From Tamarix chinensis (lineage: Eukaryota > Streptophyta > Magnoliopsida > Caryophyllales > Tamaricaceae), in NCBI GenBank assembly GCA_030549775.1, contig CM060171.1:377001-441000 (forward strand): a DNA stretch of 64,000 bases, read 5' to 3'. Under the pieces are notes generated by a model. That model worked only from the letters and a program-made list of their open reading frames with translations, was not told the DNA's origin and did not search any database. Each line of letters opens with the position of its first letter. Position 1 is the first letter of the stretch. Position numbers and translations under genes: made by a program. Shown piece by piece: positions 13,193-23,900 of the stretch.

Positions 13193-13354
13193 GAGTAAGG
13201 TAACCATGCACTAAGGCCAACACATAAGGGCACGTAGCACAATAACATGACAGCATACAATCTTTCAGATAAATAAAGGCTAAGTTGTAGTATGGATAAA
13301 CTGATTATTTAATCTCTGATTAGTACTCATTTCACACCATACTTTTTAGCGATC

Positions 13355-13735
13355 CATGCGAGTACGGGAACTCCACTATTATAGTCGATGGATCGGTCAC
13401 ATACAGGGCAGAACGCACCCGACCACTATTATATGAGAATGGATCGGTCTCCCGGGCAAGATGCTCCTGGCCACTATTATGCCGGTAGATCGGTCTAGCC
13501 CCAACTCTTATGGTGTTCCACTATAAGTACTTGTGTCTTTTATATGTCTTATCAAACTTAGGGTTTGGTTTATCAACTCGGTATCCCCTACTATTATAGA
13601 TGGTGGATCGGTCACTTACAAGACAGAACGCACCTGACTACTATTATATGCGATGGATTGGTCTCTAGGGCACCTCGACACCTGGCCACTATTATGTCGG
13701 TGGATCGGTCTTGGCCTGGCTCATTGATCTTCCAC
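13355..13735 (-). repeat. CCGATCCACCGG-type motif array of E1 (six copies in two blocks)
   Basis: Six copies of a motif like CCACTATTATGCCGGTGG followed by ATCGGTC, grouped as two tandem blocks of three. Each block ends in gttccactataagta or a variant of it, so the array is an old duplication of about 240 bp. The same array occurs in C, B1, B2 and E2. Confidence 0.85.
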
Positions 13736-15179
13736 TTTAAATGATTAGTGTCTTATAGTGCCTTATTCAAAAGATTTCACCCTAGACATGCATGACTAAC
13801 TCCATCTACACTTATCCTCCCAAGAGGGCCCGTCCCATATATTGAGACTTCTGCACCTCATAACTCGCCCTAATATCCTTTCCTTATTCCACTTGCTCAC
13901 ACTGGAGGCCCACCTCCTAAGTGTGTGGGTTAAGGCCCACTACCTTATACCCCCAAGTTCACTCACAGTCTTACCCTAGGGTTTTCTCCATAAACCCTAA
14001 TTTAGGCATATGTGGCCCATCCTTCTATGCCTCACACAACCCAAATTATTTTAACACCCCACACATCACAACCCTTAGATTTAACCCTCATCATCTCACT
14101 TTACTCCCTCAAATACATGTGTGACCATGAAACCCTATGTGGCCACACTAAACCCTAGCATCCTCCTTTCCACATGTCACCCCTCCATTTCTCACCTTCC
14201 ACTCTTGTTTTTCCAGGATACCCATGCTCACCCCACACATGACAATCCTCCATCCTCATCTCATACTCCACTCACCCTCATTTATTTTTCCTTTTTCCAC
14301 CTTCTCAAATTAGGGTTTCCTCCCAAACCCTATCTCAGTCTTCCATGCACCCTTATACTGTCCCACGTACTATTTTTCACCCAAAGCCTCCAATCACCCA
14401 AACAACTCTTCCATTACCTTCCTCACACCCTAAGGCAACTTCCCATACGTAAAGTTCACCCCCATGCGAACTTTATCCATCCCATGCGAACCCTCAAAGT
14501 TTTCATGAAAAACCCTAGATTCTTCCATGCAAACCCTAGATTCTCTCATACAAACTTCATCCACTTTATTTTGCTTAAAGTCCCCTTTTATTCTTCCTCT
14601 CATAGATCATGGGATATTTAGGTCAATCTCACATTCCTTAGTCAACTTACTTCCCCTTGTTCCACTTACTTCCCCATTTTTCTTTTTCATCCTTCCACCC
14701 CATATCACTACATTAATTATCCTAGTATGCATGTCCTAAAAGGGCCATATCACATTACATCCCAATTCACAGCACAAATATATTGTACACATGCCATAAG
14801 AGAACACAAAAGCATACCTCAACTCCAAGCTACGCTATGCATAAAATAGTTATAACAATAGTATAAGATACACAACATATCATTATACAGGCATCCAAGG
14901 CATATAAAACACATAACACACATAAGGTCTTAGATACATCCTTACCTAGCACGTCACCAGTCTTGGAGCACGCTCCTACGCCTCCTTAGGGTTTTAACTA
15001 GTTTCACCTATAAGAGGGAAAAAAAACTAAGGATTAGTTTCCCTCTTATCAAAAATAATATTATTTCCTATTTTATTCTAAGATTAGAGTTACTGTTATT
15101 AAGGAACTTTACAAGTGAAAAATAAGGTTTTTTATCCTCAAGTTAACTTACTAGATTATTACTAGTCAAAATAGGTTTA

Positions 15180-15409
15180 TGCTAATATTTATAGCCATAT
15201 TTATATTATTAAATCTAATAGCTTTATTTCTTCTAATAATAGTACTAACACTATTTATAGTAAATATAGTGATATTAATAATAATAGTAATACTAATACT
15301 CCTAGTAATAGAAACCCTAGTATTTTTAAGGCTAAGGTTAATAATAGAGTTAGGGATAAAATAATAATATAATAATAGTAATACTAACAAAATACTAACA
15401 TTGATAAGG

Positions 15410-15472
<63 letters not shown>

Positions 15473-15850
15473 TTTGAAATAATGATAATATAAGGGTTCA
15501 AATATTTTTACAATAATAGTAACAGTAATAGTAACTATAGTAACAATAATAATGATAATAATAATAATAATAATAATTATTATTATTATTATTATTATTA
15601 CTATTATTATTATAATAACAATAACATTAAGAATAATATTAGTAAGAGTAATATTAGAATAATAATTATTAATAATAAGGTTTGAACATTTTTAATAGCA
15701 ACAAAATGATAATATGCCAAGGCTAGCATTGATAATAACAATAACCATAATAATAATGAAAATCAAAATCAAAATAAAATAGGTTTCAACCCCTTAATAA
15801 TAATATTAAATATATCCCAAGGCTTTAAATAATAATAAATATGAATAATG
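15180..15850. repeat. AAT/ATT microsatellite zone of E1
   Basis: Contains an uninterrupted (AAT)n run of about 20 units at about 15411-15471, a self-complementary (AAT)n-(ATT)n stretch at about 15546-15600 and a (GAT)n run at about 15848-15872. It corresponds to the TTA zone of C (18180-18780) and the AAT zone of E2. Confidence 0.85.
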
Positions 15851-15929
15851 ATGATGATGATGATGATGATGATACATAATAATAACAATATAAATACAAG
15901 TAAAATGGTTAAGGCTTGCATAATTAGGG

Positions 15930-17100
15930 TTTAAGGGTTGAGAGGGGTCAGGGTACCATCTAGGGTTGGTGGTGACCAGCAGCACACGGCGGCGGTGGCG
16001 GAGAGAGAGGGAGAAAAGGGGGATAGTTGAGTGTTGGGGATATGAGAGGAGGAATAAGGGTGGAATTTGAGGTGGTGGTGTATGCCCAGGTGGAGAGAGT
16101 TGGAGTGGTGGTGGTGGCGCAGCCAAAGGTGGCGGCGTAGGTGGCAGTGTTGCGGTGGTCGAGGGTGTGGAGAGGGAGGAAGGGAGGAGGAGAGGGAGGA
16201 AGGGGAAAAAAGGGTAGGGAAAGGTAGAGGAAGGTCTGGAAGTGATTTTGGGAGGTGTAAAAGGTGGTGGTTGCAGCGGGAGTAGTGGTAGACGGTGGTG
16301 CAAAGGGTGGAGGGGTTAGTGAGGGGCTGATCAGGAGGGGAACTTTGCACGGCCAAGATGGCTTGTGCGGGGAAAATCAAGGGAGAGGGAGGTGCAGTTG
16401 GGTAGAGGGTGATGCAGGGGTAGTTCCGTGGGAGGATTGGGTGGGGCGCTGGGCGGCGGCGATGGGTCGTTTAATCGAGCGGTGGCGCAAGGGACGAGAT
16501 TTTTTAGGCTATGAAAAGAATCCAAATTCAGGGCTGCCTATGGGGTATTTATAGGCCAAATGGAGGGGAAAATGACAGAGGGAAGAGGAAAATAGGGGTA
16601 GGTGAGGTAGGCACACCGACCGGTGGTGGTAGGCCGGCGCAGGTCTACCATTGCAAGGTTATGATTGGTTGGGGAGAAGAAAGGAATCAGGGACAAGCAC
16701 ACATGAGGAGAGAAGAGGGTCAGTCAAGTTGAAAAGATAAGAAATCAATAGGGAAGAGAGGGAAGGGATGGCTAGTCGGTGGGGCATGGTTGCCAGCGAA
16801 AATCAAGCTACAGGTCGGGGGAGTTGCAAGTCGCATGGGGGGGGGAGGAAGAAGATACGCCTAGACTGGTGGCCTAGGAAGAGAAAGAAAGAAAGAAAAG
16901 GGGAGGGGAATCGGGCAATCGGCAGGAAAGGAAGAGGGAGGTGGGCCTTGGACCGCATAGGATGGGGGGAAAAGGAGGGGACATTAGGCCGTCTGAGCTC
17001 CAGGCTGGCCCAATCTGAGGGAGAAGGAGAAAGAAAGGAAGAAAGGAGGGAAAAGAAAGAAAAAGGAAAAAAAAGGAAAAAAAAGAATGGGAAAAGGTAA
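15930..17100 (-). repeat. GA-rich (purine) tract of E1
   Basis: Strong purine bias on +, that is CT-rich on the E1 sense strand, broken by the TATA region at 16546. The long frames here in several overlapping phases are low-complexity artefacts. Confidence 0.75.
16546..16554 (-). promoter_or_regulatory. Putative TATA box of LTR E1
   Basis: CTATAAATA on the minus strand in the context GGCCTATAAATACCCCA, the same context as at 17535 in C. It lies about 900 bases from the E1 sense start (17453). Confidence 0.6.
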
Positions 17101-17149
17101 AGTAATGGGTTGGTTGGGTATTTAGGGTATTTTAGGATCCTTGATTATT

Positions 17150-17232
17150 CATAATAATAATAATAATAATAATAATAATATAATAATAATAATAATAGTA
17201 ATAATAATAATTATTATTATTATTATTATTAA
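17150..17232. repeat. Self-complementary (AAT)n/(ATT)n stretch
   Basis: About 16 AAT-type units are followed directly by about eight ATT units, so one strand can fold into a long AT hairpin. It lies near the sense start of E1. Confidence 0.85.
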
Positions 17233-17453
17233 ATTCTTTTTTAGGTTAATTTGGGTTGTTTTAAATAATTCTTTCCTAAATTTCATTTTACTTAGCAAAA
17301 TGCCCCAATTTTTCCTAATTAAATTATTTATTATTTTCTCCTTGATTTGCCTTAATTAATTTCCTTTTATTTTAATAAAAAAATTTATTTAATTAATTTT
17401 CCTAAGTCCTTTTTTTGCCAAAATTTCCTAAATTAGTATTTTGGTGTATTTCA

Positions 17454-18115
17454 CTACCACCGCCAGCCGGCGATCCTACCACACCTTCCCCCTCTTGTCC
17501 TCTTCCCCCTATGTCGTATCTATCACTCATTGGCCTATAAATACCCCATACCCAACCTCAATCAATCTCTCTTTCCTTCCTAGAAAAATCCACCACACCT
17601 TGTGCCACCGCCACTTCAGACGACTCCACCACCACCGTCACCCAACGCCGCTGCCCTAACCACCTTCCAAACTCCTCCCTACATCACCCCCCACTAAAAC
17701 ACACCACCCACCACCTCTAATTCTTCCTGCACGAGCCGCCACAGTCGTGCAAAGTTGGTTGCCTAACTCGCCCATTCTTCTCCATGACCGCCCCTCGCGC
17801 TACCATGCGCCGCCATCCCCGCCTCAACCACCACTCCCCCTACTTCCCAATACACCCAGCAGAGCCTCCTCTACCTCCCCCTACCTTCCTTTACCATTGC
17901 CTCCCTCTCCTTCACCTTTACTCCCCTTCCACCACCTTCGGCCGCCATAATAAACGCTACCTTTACTACACCACCACCACCATTCTAACCCCTCAACCCA
18001 GAGAATCGACCATCACCACAACCACCCTTCACTCTCCCTCTTCTAGCCTAGAAATCCACCTCTCCAAATCCACTTCCTCCTCCATTTCCGCCTGGTCACC
18101 ACCACCCTAGGTTAT
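17454..18115 (+). repeat. CT-rich tract of LTR C around its TATA box
   Basis: Pyrimidine- and CCA-rich sequence. The His/Pro/Thr-rich open frames are compositional; the same region in E1 reads as a GA tract. No gene is claimed. Confidence 0.7.
17535..17543 (+). promoter_or_regulatory. Putative TATA box of LTR C
   Basis: CTATAAATA in GGCCTATAAATACCCC, conserved with E1 (16546) and E2 (60006). Net distance from the LTR start is about 870 bases. This fixes the likely transcription direction of the family. Confidence 0.6.
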
Positions 18116-18179
18116 GCCCTAGCCTCCCTAACCTTTAAAAACTAATTTATTTAATTGTTAGTTATTTTATTTGTGTTAC

Positions 18180-18199
18180 TATCATCATCATCATCATCA

Positions 18200-18259
<60 letters not shown>

Positions 18260-18535
18260 TCGGCATATTATTATAAATATTATCATTATTAATATTCTAA
18301 CCACCATTATTATTATTATTATTATTAACATTATTATTATTGTTGTTATTGTTATTATTTTTATTGTTATTATTATTATTACTAAATTTGGGCACTATTA
18401 TCACAAATGTTTATATTAACATGATTACTCGAACCCTATCATTAATATTACTAAAATTTAAAGTAGTAGTATTATTATTATTATTAACCTTGGCCCTATT
18501 ACTATAATGTTACTATTATTATGATTATTAGGACA

Positions 18536-18568
<33 letters not shown>

Positions 18569-18780
18569 TATACCACTAATATTACTATTACTACTACTAC
18601 TACTACTACTATTATTAGTATCATCCACATTATCATTATGGTCACTATTGTAGTATTATTAATGCTACTATTATTATTATTATTAAGATTTGGGTTATTA
18701 TTATTATTATCACTATTATTATTATTATTATTATTATTATTAAATTTATTATCTTTATTAATATAAATATTACTAATAAT
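18180..18780. repeat. TTA/TCA microsatellite zone of LTR C
   Basis: (TCA)n at about 18181-18202 runs into (TTA)n to about 18255, with further TTA and TAC runs at 18310-18380, 18535-18566, 18590-18612 and 18712-18742. Confidence 0.85.
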
Positions 18781-20034
18781 ACTTTAACATGGACCGATAT
18801 AACTACCAAGACTCTTTGCACTAGTAATAATATGATTAGCTACTTTAGGAATAATGCCCTTACTTTTGCTTATAAAACTGCTATTATTATTATTAACCCT
18901 AATACTAGGCTATGATAAGGGTAAGGTAGGAAATAATGATAATTTTTGGTTAGAGGGAAGTTAACCCTTAGTATATCCCTCTTATAGGTGAATCAAGTCA
19001 AAACTCTAAGGAGGCGTAGGAGCATGCTCCAAGCCCGGCGTCATTTTAGGCAAGGATATAGTTAAGGCCGCTTGTGTGTATTATGTGCCTTGTATGCCAT
19101 GTGTTATGTGATGTTATGTACCTTTTATTATTATAACTGCTTACTTGTAGCACAGCGTGGAATTAAGGTATGTTTATGTGACTCCCCTATGGCATGTGTA
19201 AAATGATGTGCATGTCATGCTTGTGGTATTATGTGATATGACCCTATAGGACATGCATGCTAAGGTGGTTTAATAGTTTGGTATGGGGTTAAAGGATAAA
19301 AAGGGGAAAAGGAAATAAGTGGATTAAAAGGGAATGAGAATGACCTCATTATCTCATGACCCCATGAGGGGACAAATAAAAGAAAAATATGGACAAAATA
19401 AAAGAGTGGAGTGGATCTTGCATGGGGAAGCCCAGGGTTTGCATGGGGATGATCTTTACGTGTGAAAAGTTATCTTGGGGTGTAAGTAAGGTAAGGGAAG
19501 AGTTGTTGGGGTGATTGGAGTCCTTGGGCGGAAAATAGTACGTAGGTTTGTATAAGGGTGTATAGAGAACTTAGCTAGGATTTGGGATGGTTAACTAGGG
19601 TTTCGTGGTAACATGTGTAAAATGGGAAGTAAGGTGAAATGTTTGGGGTTGAATCTAAGTGAGAGGACGAGTTGGGAATATAGGAGCATGAGTTGTGAGG
19701 GTTAGAGAAACGATGGGCCATATAAGCCAAATTAGGGTTTTGAAGGAAAACCCTAGAGGGTGATAGCGAGTTGTCCTTAGATGGTATAAGGAAGTGGGCC
19801 CCTACCCACACCATTAGGAGTTGGCTAGTGATAATTAAGGAGAAGAGGAAAAGAATGCCTGGAGGTGTTGGGAGGTGTAGGATTCCTAAGATATGGGATG
19901 GGCCCTCTCAAGGGAATGGGAGTAGACAAAGTGGGTGAACGAGTAGTCTAAGAACATGCATGTTTAGGGTGAAAACTTCTATTGAATAAGACACAGTAAA
20001 GATACTAATTATTTAAAGTGAAAGATTATTGATT

Positions 20035-20375
20035 CGAGCTCAAACCGATCCACCGGCATAATAGTGGCTAGGTGCTGGGGTGCCCTGGAGAACGATCAAC
20101 TAGCATACAATAATGGTTAGGTGCTTTCTACTCTGTAAGCTTTCGATCCACTAACTATAATAGTGGGGGATCCCAAGCTCAATAAACCAAACCTTAAGTT
20201 ATGATAAGACATGGAAAAGGCACTAGCATGAGAGACGGGACCAGACCGATCCACCGGCATAATAATGGCTAGGAGCATCTTGCCCTAGAGACCGATCCAC
20301 CAGCATATAATAGTGGTCAGGTGTGTTCTACCCTGTATGTTTCTGATCTAACAGCTATAATAGTGTGGTTCCCAT
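20035..20375 (+). repeat. CCGATCCACCGG motif array of LTR C
   Basis: Several copies of CCGATCCACCGGCATAATAG or close variants, in two blocks separated by sequence containing GATCCCAAGCTCAATAAACC. Same array as in E1, E2, B1 and B2. Confidence 0.85.
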
Positions 20376-20557
20376 ATTCTCATGAACTTATAAATAGCAT
20401 AGTGTGAAATGAGCATATTGACCAGAGATCTAACAAATGAGTTTAATCGGATTGTAATGCAACCTCTATAATCTGCATTACTTATATGGTTATCTGTATG
20501 ATCATACTTGTATTATATGCTTTATGTGTATGGCCTTAGCTACATGGTTACCTTTAT

Positions 20558-20574
20558 CAGTACGTAGCGTACTG
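20558..20574. repeat. Conserved palindrome CAGTACG-TAG-CGTACTG in LTR C
   Basis: Perfect 7-bp arms around a 3-base centre. The equivalent palindrome is at 56421-56437 (E2) and 13178-13192 (E1), with shorter relatives in B1, B2 and D. Confidence 0.85.
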
Positions 20575-21161
20575 ACCACCCGTTTCACAGGTGCTACTCA
20601 TTCCCACGAGCAGAGGGCCCTCCTGAGTTTGTGCAGGTAAGACACGCCATCTTTGATGCCTATGATACTTATGAAGCATCGGGTGGGGCTGAGAGTTGAG
20701 CTTTGGACTTGGTCTGGCAACCCAAGAGCGATGTTGGTCCGATTCTCTTTTACTTTAATTTACCTATGTATCATTTTATTTTGGTTTTGTTTTATCGTAT
20801 TGTACCTTATATTCCTTTTGGGAACTCTAATTATGCACTCTAGTGGGTTGTAATAACTTATAATGTGCACTCTGATTTCCGTGTGATGAACATTTAGTTT
20901 TTCTATGAATCCTTGTTTTAAATTTGTCTAAGGTTTAGTGATAACTTTTCTTTAGCCTTGTGGTTAGTACGAGGTTGGTCGGAGGCTAGGCTTGTGCTGA
21001 TCACGGTAGTAGCACCCTAGTACTTGTGTTTATTTATTTAAACAAAAAATTTCAACTATAATTTTGGGGGTATATCATCGATGCTTTATACCATGTATAT
21101 TTTGATGTTTTTCATGTGTTCTTTGTTGGTTTTCTATTCTAGTTCAGTTAATAGGGTTGCT

Positions 21162-21180
21162 CAGTACCGTTGTATTAAAG
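21162..21180. repeat. Decayed palindrome of LTR D
   Basis: CAGTACCGTTGTATTAAAG sits where B2 has the intact AGTACCGTAGTACT; the second arm has lost pairing. Confidence 0.55.
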
Positions 21181-21609
21181 GGTTCCTTTCGTGGGCCCCC
21201 ACCTATTCAATGGACAGTGGTCTTTGTAAGTTAGCTTTTGATCTTAGTTGAAGTTGGTGGTTTGATTTGAGAGCATCAGACTATCCGGTGCTCCTTTTAT
21301 TATTTTGATTCTGGTTGTATTTGGACCCTTATGTCCTCCCGTATTTTCCACTCATTTGAGTTTTGTAAACCATTGATGTTGCTTTTACTTAGCACCATAT
21401 TTATCTAATGTTCTCTCTATTTTGATTCTTGTAATCATGTTATTAATTTAAGTGGAATAATAATTTTAGTTTTAGTACTTAGTATGAGAATGGTAAGGGT
21501 GACCAGACTTGTACCAAGTATGGCGGTAATACCCATCATTTTATTATTTTTCCTTCCTTACTTAACTCTATAAACAAATTTTTTGGTTTGTAAAAACTGG
21601 AGTATTACA

Positions 21610-21734
21610 GTTAGAGATGTTGCTATTCATGTGACTTTTCTCTATCATAGCAAATGCTTTAAATCTTTAGCCACTTATGTTGATGGGATTGTGCGAGCGG
21701 AATTCCCCTTAGTTTGGTTGTGATTCATTGCCAA
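21610..21734 (+). pseudogene. Continuation of the split LINE fragment
   Basis: Directly after the right target duplication of solo LTR D the frame DVAIHVTFLYHSKCFKS follows on from the W.ERN region before D, at the spacing expected for the C-terminus of plant LINE proteins. It ends where a Tat-type LTR seems to begin. Confidence 0.55.
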
Positions 21735-22215
21735 TGTGGGAGTATTAAAATATTTGCACTACTTACCCAAAAATAACTATTTATAACAATAATAAGTATT
21801 GTAATTGAAATTAGAGTAATAATTGTATGGAGAAATTTTGGTATTTTGGCCCACCTCAGAATATTGAGGCCCAAAGGCTTTCACACATTGGTCAGCCTAA
21901 GGTTCAATAATGAACCTTCTCTTAGATTTGTTAACTTAACCCACGTTATAACCTTGTGAACAAATGTTGCACTGCCAACTATTAGAATGATTGATTTAAA
22001 CCTAGTCAAAACTCCATTACAATTGAATATGGCTTAACATCCCCGTAATCCTTCATCACCAATCACCTCTAACACGAGCTTATCTTACTTATACGGAGGA
22101 ACATTGCAAGGTCAAGCTTCTATAAATAAGGAAGCCTCAAAGCCCCCAAGGATAGGAAATAATAAATAATAAATACACTCTAGAAATTTATCATGTATTC
22201 ATTATTCACTTCAAG
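21735..22215 (+). mobile_element. Possible Tat-lineage LTR
   Basis: Starts near TGTGGGAGTATTAAAA and holds a TATA-like CTATAAATAAGG at about 22120. It is followed by a T/C-rich end (attattcacttca, about 22213). Tat-type coding follows. Both ends are inferred; no target duplication was established. Confidence 0.4.
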
Positions 22216-23254
22216 TAGTTTACTCTAACTCTATGACATTCATTCCTTTTATGACCCAAGTGGCACCCCTTCAAACACCTCCTGCTGAAATCCATGAGCC
22301 CCTCATCATTGGTGGTTACACCTACATGGCTCAACGACCAAATCATTTTGACTCCCTTATTTTGCATTTGGATTTATTCATGTCTTACGTTGTTAACTTG
22401 AGCCTTGAAGTAATTCTTAGGTTAGCACCACACCGATGCTCCTCTAGCGCTCAAAATATTATTTTCCATCTCTCTTGTAGATAAATCAATAGTGTCCCAT
22501 CTAAATCTAATTCAAACTTCTATTGTAGATTTTAAGGGTTTACAATTTGACACCAATTGTTGGGCTCAGCTGATTTCTATTATCAATGGGTACAAGCATT
22601 TAACACACTTTATATCATGGAGAACATATCCTGCTCTCCCACAGAATATGGTCAATTTTCTATATCCATCTCTCTTACGGACAACCTACCTTGAGTGAAT
22701 GAGCTAGAGACCATCATAGGTTTCATTGAGTGCTTGCTAGAGTTCTTAACCCGATAAATGGAAGAATAACCAAAATGGATCTAGGATTTGGAAAAGGATC
22801 CTACAAAGCCAAAGCATGATATTTTGGCTCAAAATTTTCAAGTCGTCGTACCAACATCGTTGTTGCCAGGCACACAATTATAAGCATGTAGTACAGTAGC
22901 CTCCTATCAAGTGCCAAGAGCCCTCACCATGGTTTGCTGACCACCTCTTGATGTGATGGACTTTGGGAAGCCACACACACAAATCCATCACATTCCCTTA
23001 GCCTTCAAAGTTATAATAAATCCCTATGTGACTGAATAAGTTGAGATTTAGGAAAATGGGATTCTAAACCCTCTCGTTCTACTTTCTAGGCTTCATCCCT
23101 ACGCCACATTTGGTGTCATGAAAAATACTAAGGTACCTTTAAATGCAACAACTACAAATATTAACTATTATTACCCGCTACATGTAGGATACCCATTATT
23201 GGACATGTCGTAGTACACCTAAGAATATCTAAATTGAAGAATGCTTAACTTCAA

Positions 23255-23900
23255 GAAAATGATACACTAAATCCCAAGCATGCCAATGCCAATTAAAAGA
23301 AGCCTCCCTAATAAATTCATTGGATCTCCATTTTTCGTTGCTATTGCAATGACAGTGATGTCACAAAATCTCGGACTCCTCCACTTTAGGATGTATGATG
23401 GAACAACTGACCCTGACAACTATAGTGTCCAGTATAAGCAGCATATGTTCATGTTGGCAATATCAAAGGAGATTAGAGAAGCGTGCATGTATAAAGGTTT
23501 CAAGACCAACCTTGTTGTTCCAAAACATAAAAGCTATATTTTTTTACTAAATAATTCAATGTCCTCTTTTGCACATCTAGCAAACAATTTTATTTAGCAA
23601 TATGTGAGTATTTAAAAAATCCAAAAGTTTTTAGATGATATTTAGAGGATTAAATAGGGTATCGATAAGAGTATTTGGAAGTACATTGGGAGATTCAACA
23701 TGGAAAAGGTCTTAATCCCAAGTTTTCACCCTAAAGCCAAAGTGAAGTCCTTTAAGAAGGGATTACTATCACATTCAAACCTCTATAAGGATCTCAGAAA
23801 GTACCCTTCCAAGGCTATGTAAGATTCCCTTGTAAAGGCCTATGTCCAAATCGATTGGGAGGAAGATAAAGCCAATCATTTTTCACTACAAGACGACTCC
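23255..23900 (+). pseudogene. Gypsy gag (Tat type) remnant
   Basis: FRMYDGTTDPDNYSVQYK is the hallmark of the retrotransposon gag domain, followed by MSSFAHLANNFI and, in other frames, MEKVLIPSFHPKAKV and VQIDWEEDKANHF. The longest clean stretch is about 105 codons (23280-23597). It would encode the capsid-like protein; it is broken by stops after 23597. Confidence 0.75.

Larger units (their letters stand above)
12653..17453 (-). mobile_element. Solo LTR E1, same family as C, inserted into C in opposite orientation
   Basis: On the + strand it reads TGTAACACCCCAAAATTTAC to TTTTGGTGTATTTCA, 4.8 kb. Flanks are ctgct (12648-12652) and ctacc (17454-17458), which agree at three of five bases with two transitions, as expected of an old duplication in methylated DNA. 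Because E1 and C are related and inverted, most of 11864-21077 folds into an inverted repeat centred near 17450. The transcribed sense is minus, judged from the TATA box at 16546-16554. No coding domains. Confidence 0.78.
11864..21077 (+). mobile_element. Solo LTR C (giant gypsy-type LTR), interrupted by E1
   Basis: Starts TGAAATACCTCAAAACTC and ends TTGGGGGTATATCA. Flanks are gcgat (11859-11863) and tcgat (21078-21082), a 5-bp target duplication with one mismatch. After removing E1 (12653-17453 plus duplication) it is about 4.4 kb. Order along +: AT-rich start, CT-rich tract, TATA box at 17535, more CT-rich sequence, (TTA)n tracts 18180-18780, mixed sequence, CCGATCCACCGG-type motifs 20035-20375, a perfect palindrome at 20558 and the tail. 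The same order, reversed, is found in E1 and E2. There is no internal domain, so it is a solo LTR. Confidence 0.8.
8980..21609 (+). mobile_element. Solo LTR D (gypsy type), interrupted by solo LTR C
   Basis: Starts TGTAACACCCCGAAATTTC and ends ACTGGAGTATTACA. Flanks are attag (8975-8979) and gttag (21610-21614), a 5-bp target duplication with one G/A difference. The net length is about 3.4 kb after removing the C insertion (11864-21077 plus its duplication). Its own parts are 8980-11863 and 21083-21609. No gag-pol, PBS or second LTR is present, so it is read as a solo LTR. The right part (from about 21140) resembles LTR B near its end: GGGTTGCTCAGTACCG followed by CCTATTCAATGGACA. Clade unknown; Tekay/Del-like is a guess from the termini. 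Confidence 0.75.

Noticed and set aside
13340..13740. CRISPR-like array (repeat about 25 bp with spacers)
   Set aside because: Units are degenerate, spacers are themselves duplicated, the array recurs in every LTR copy and the genome is a plant's.
15806..17100. Gly/Trp/Arg-rich and Pro/His-rich frames
   Set aside because: GA-rich tract of E1 read in all frames; not conserved in C or E2 as protein.
20581..20640. Mini-exon in LTR C (tttcacag acceptor, gtgcag|gtaa donor)
   Set aside because: The acceptor reads tttcatgg in E1 and E2, so the signals are not conserved.
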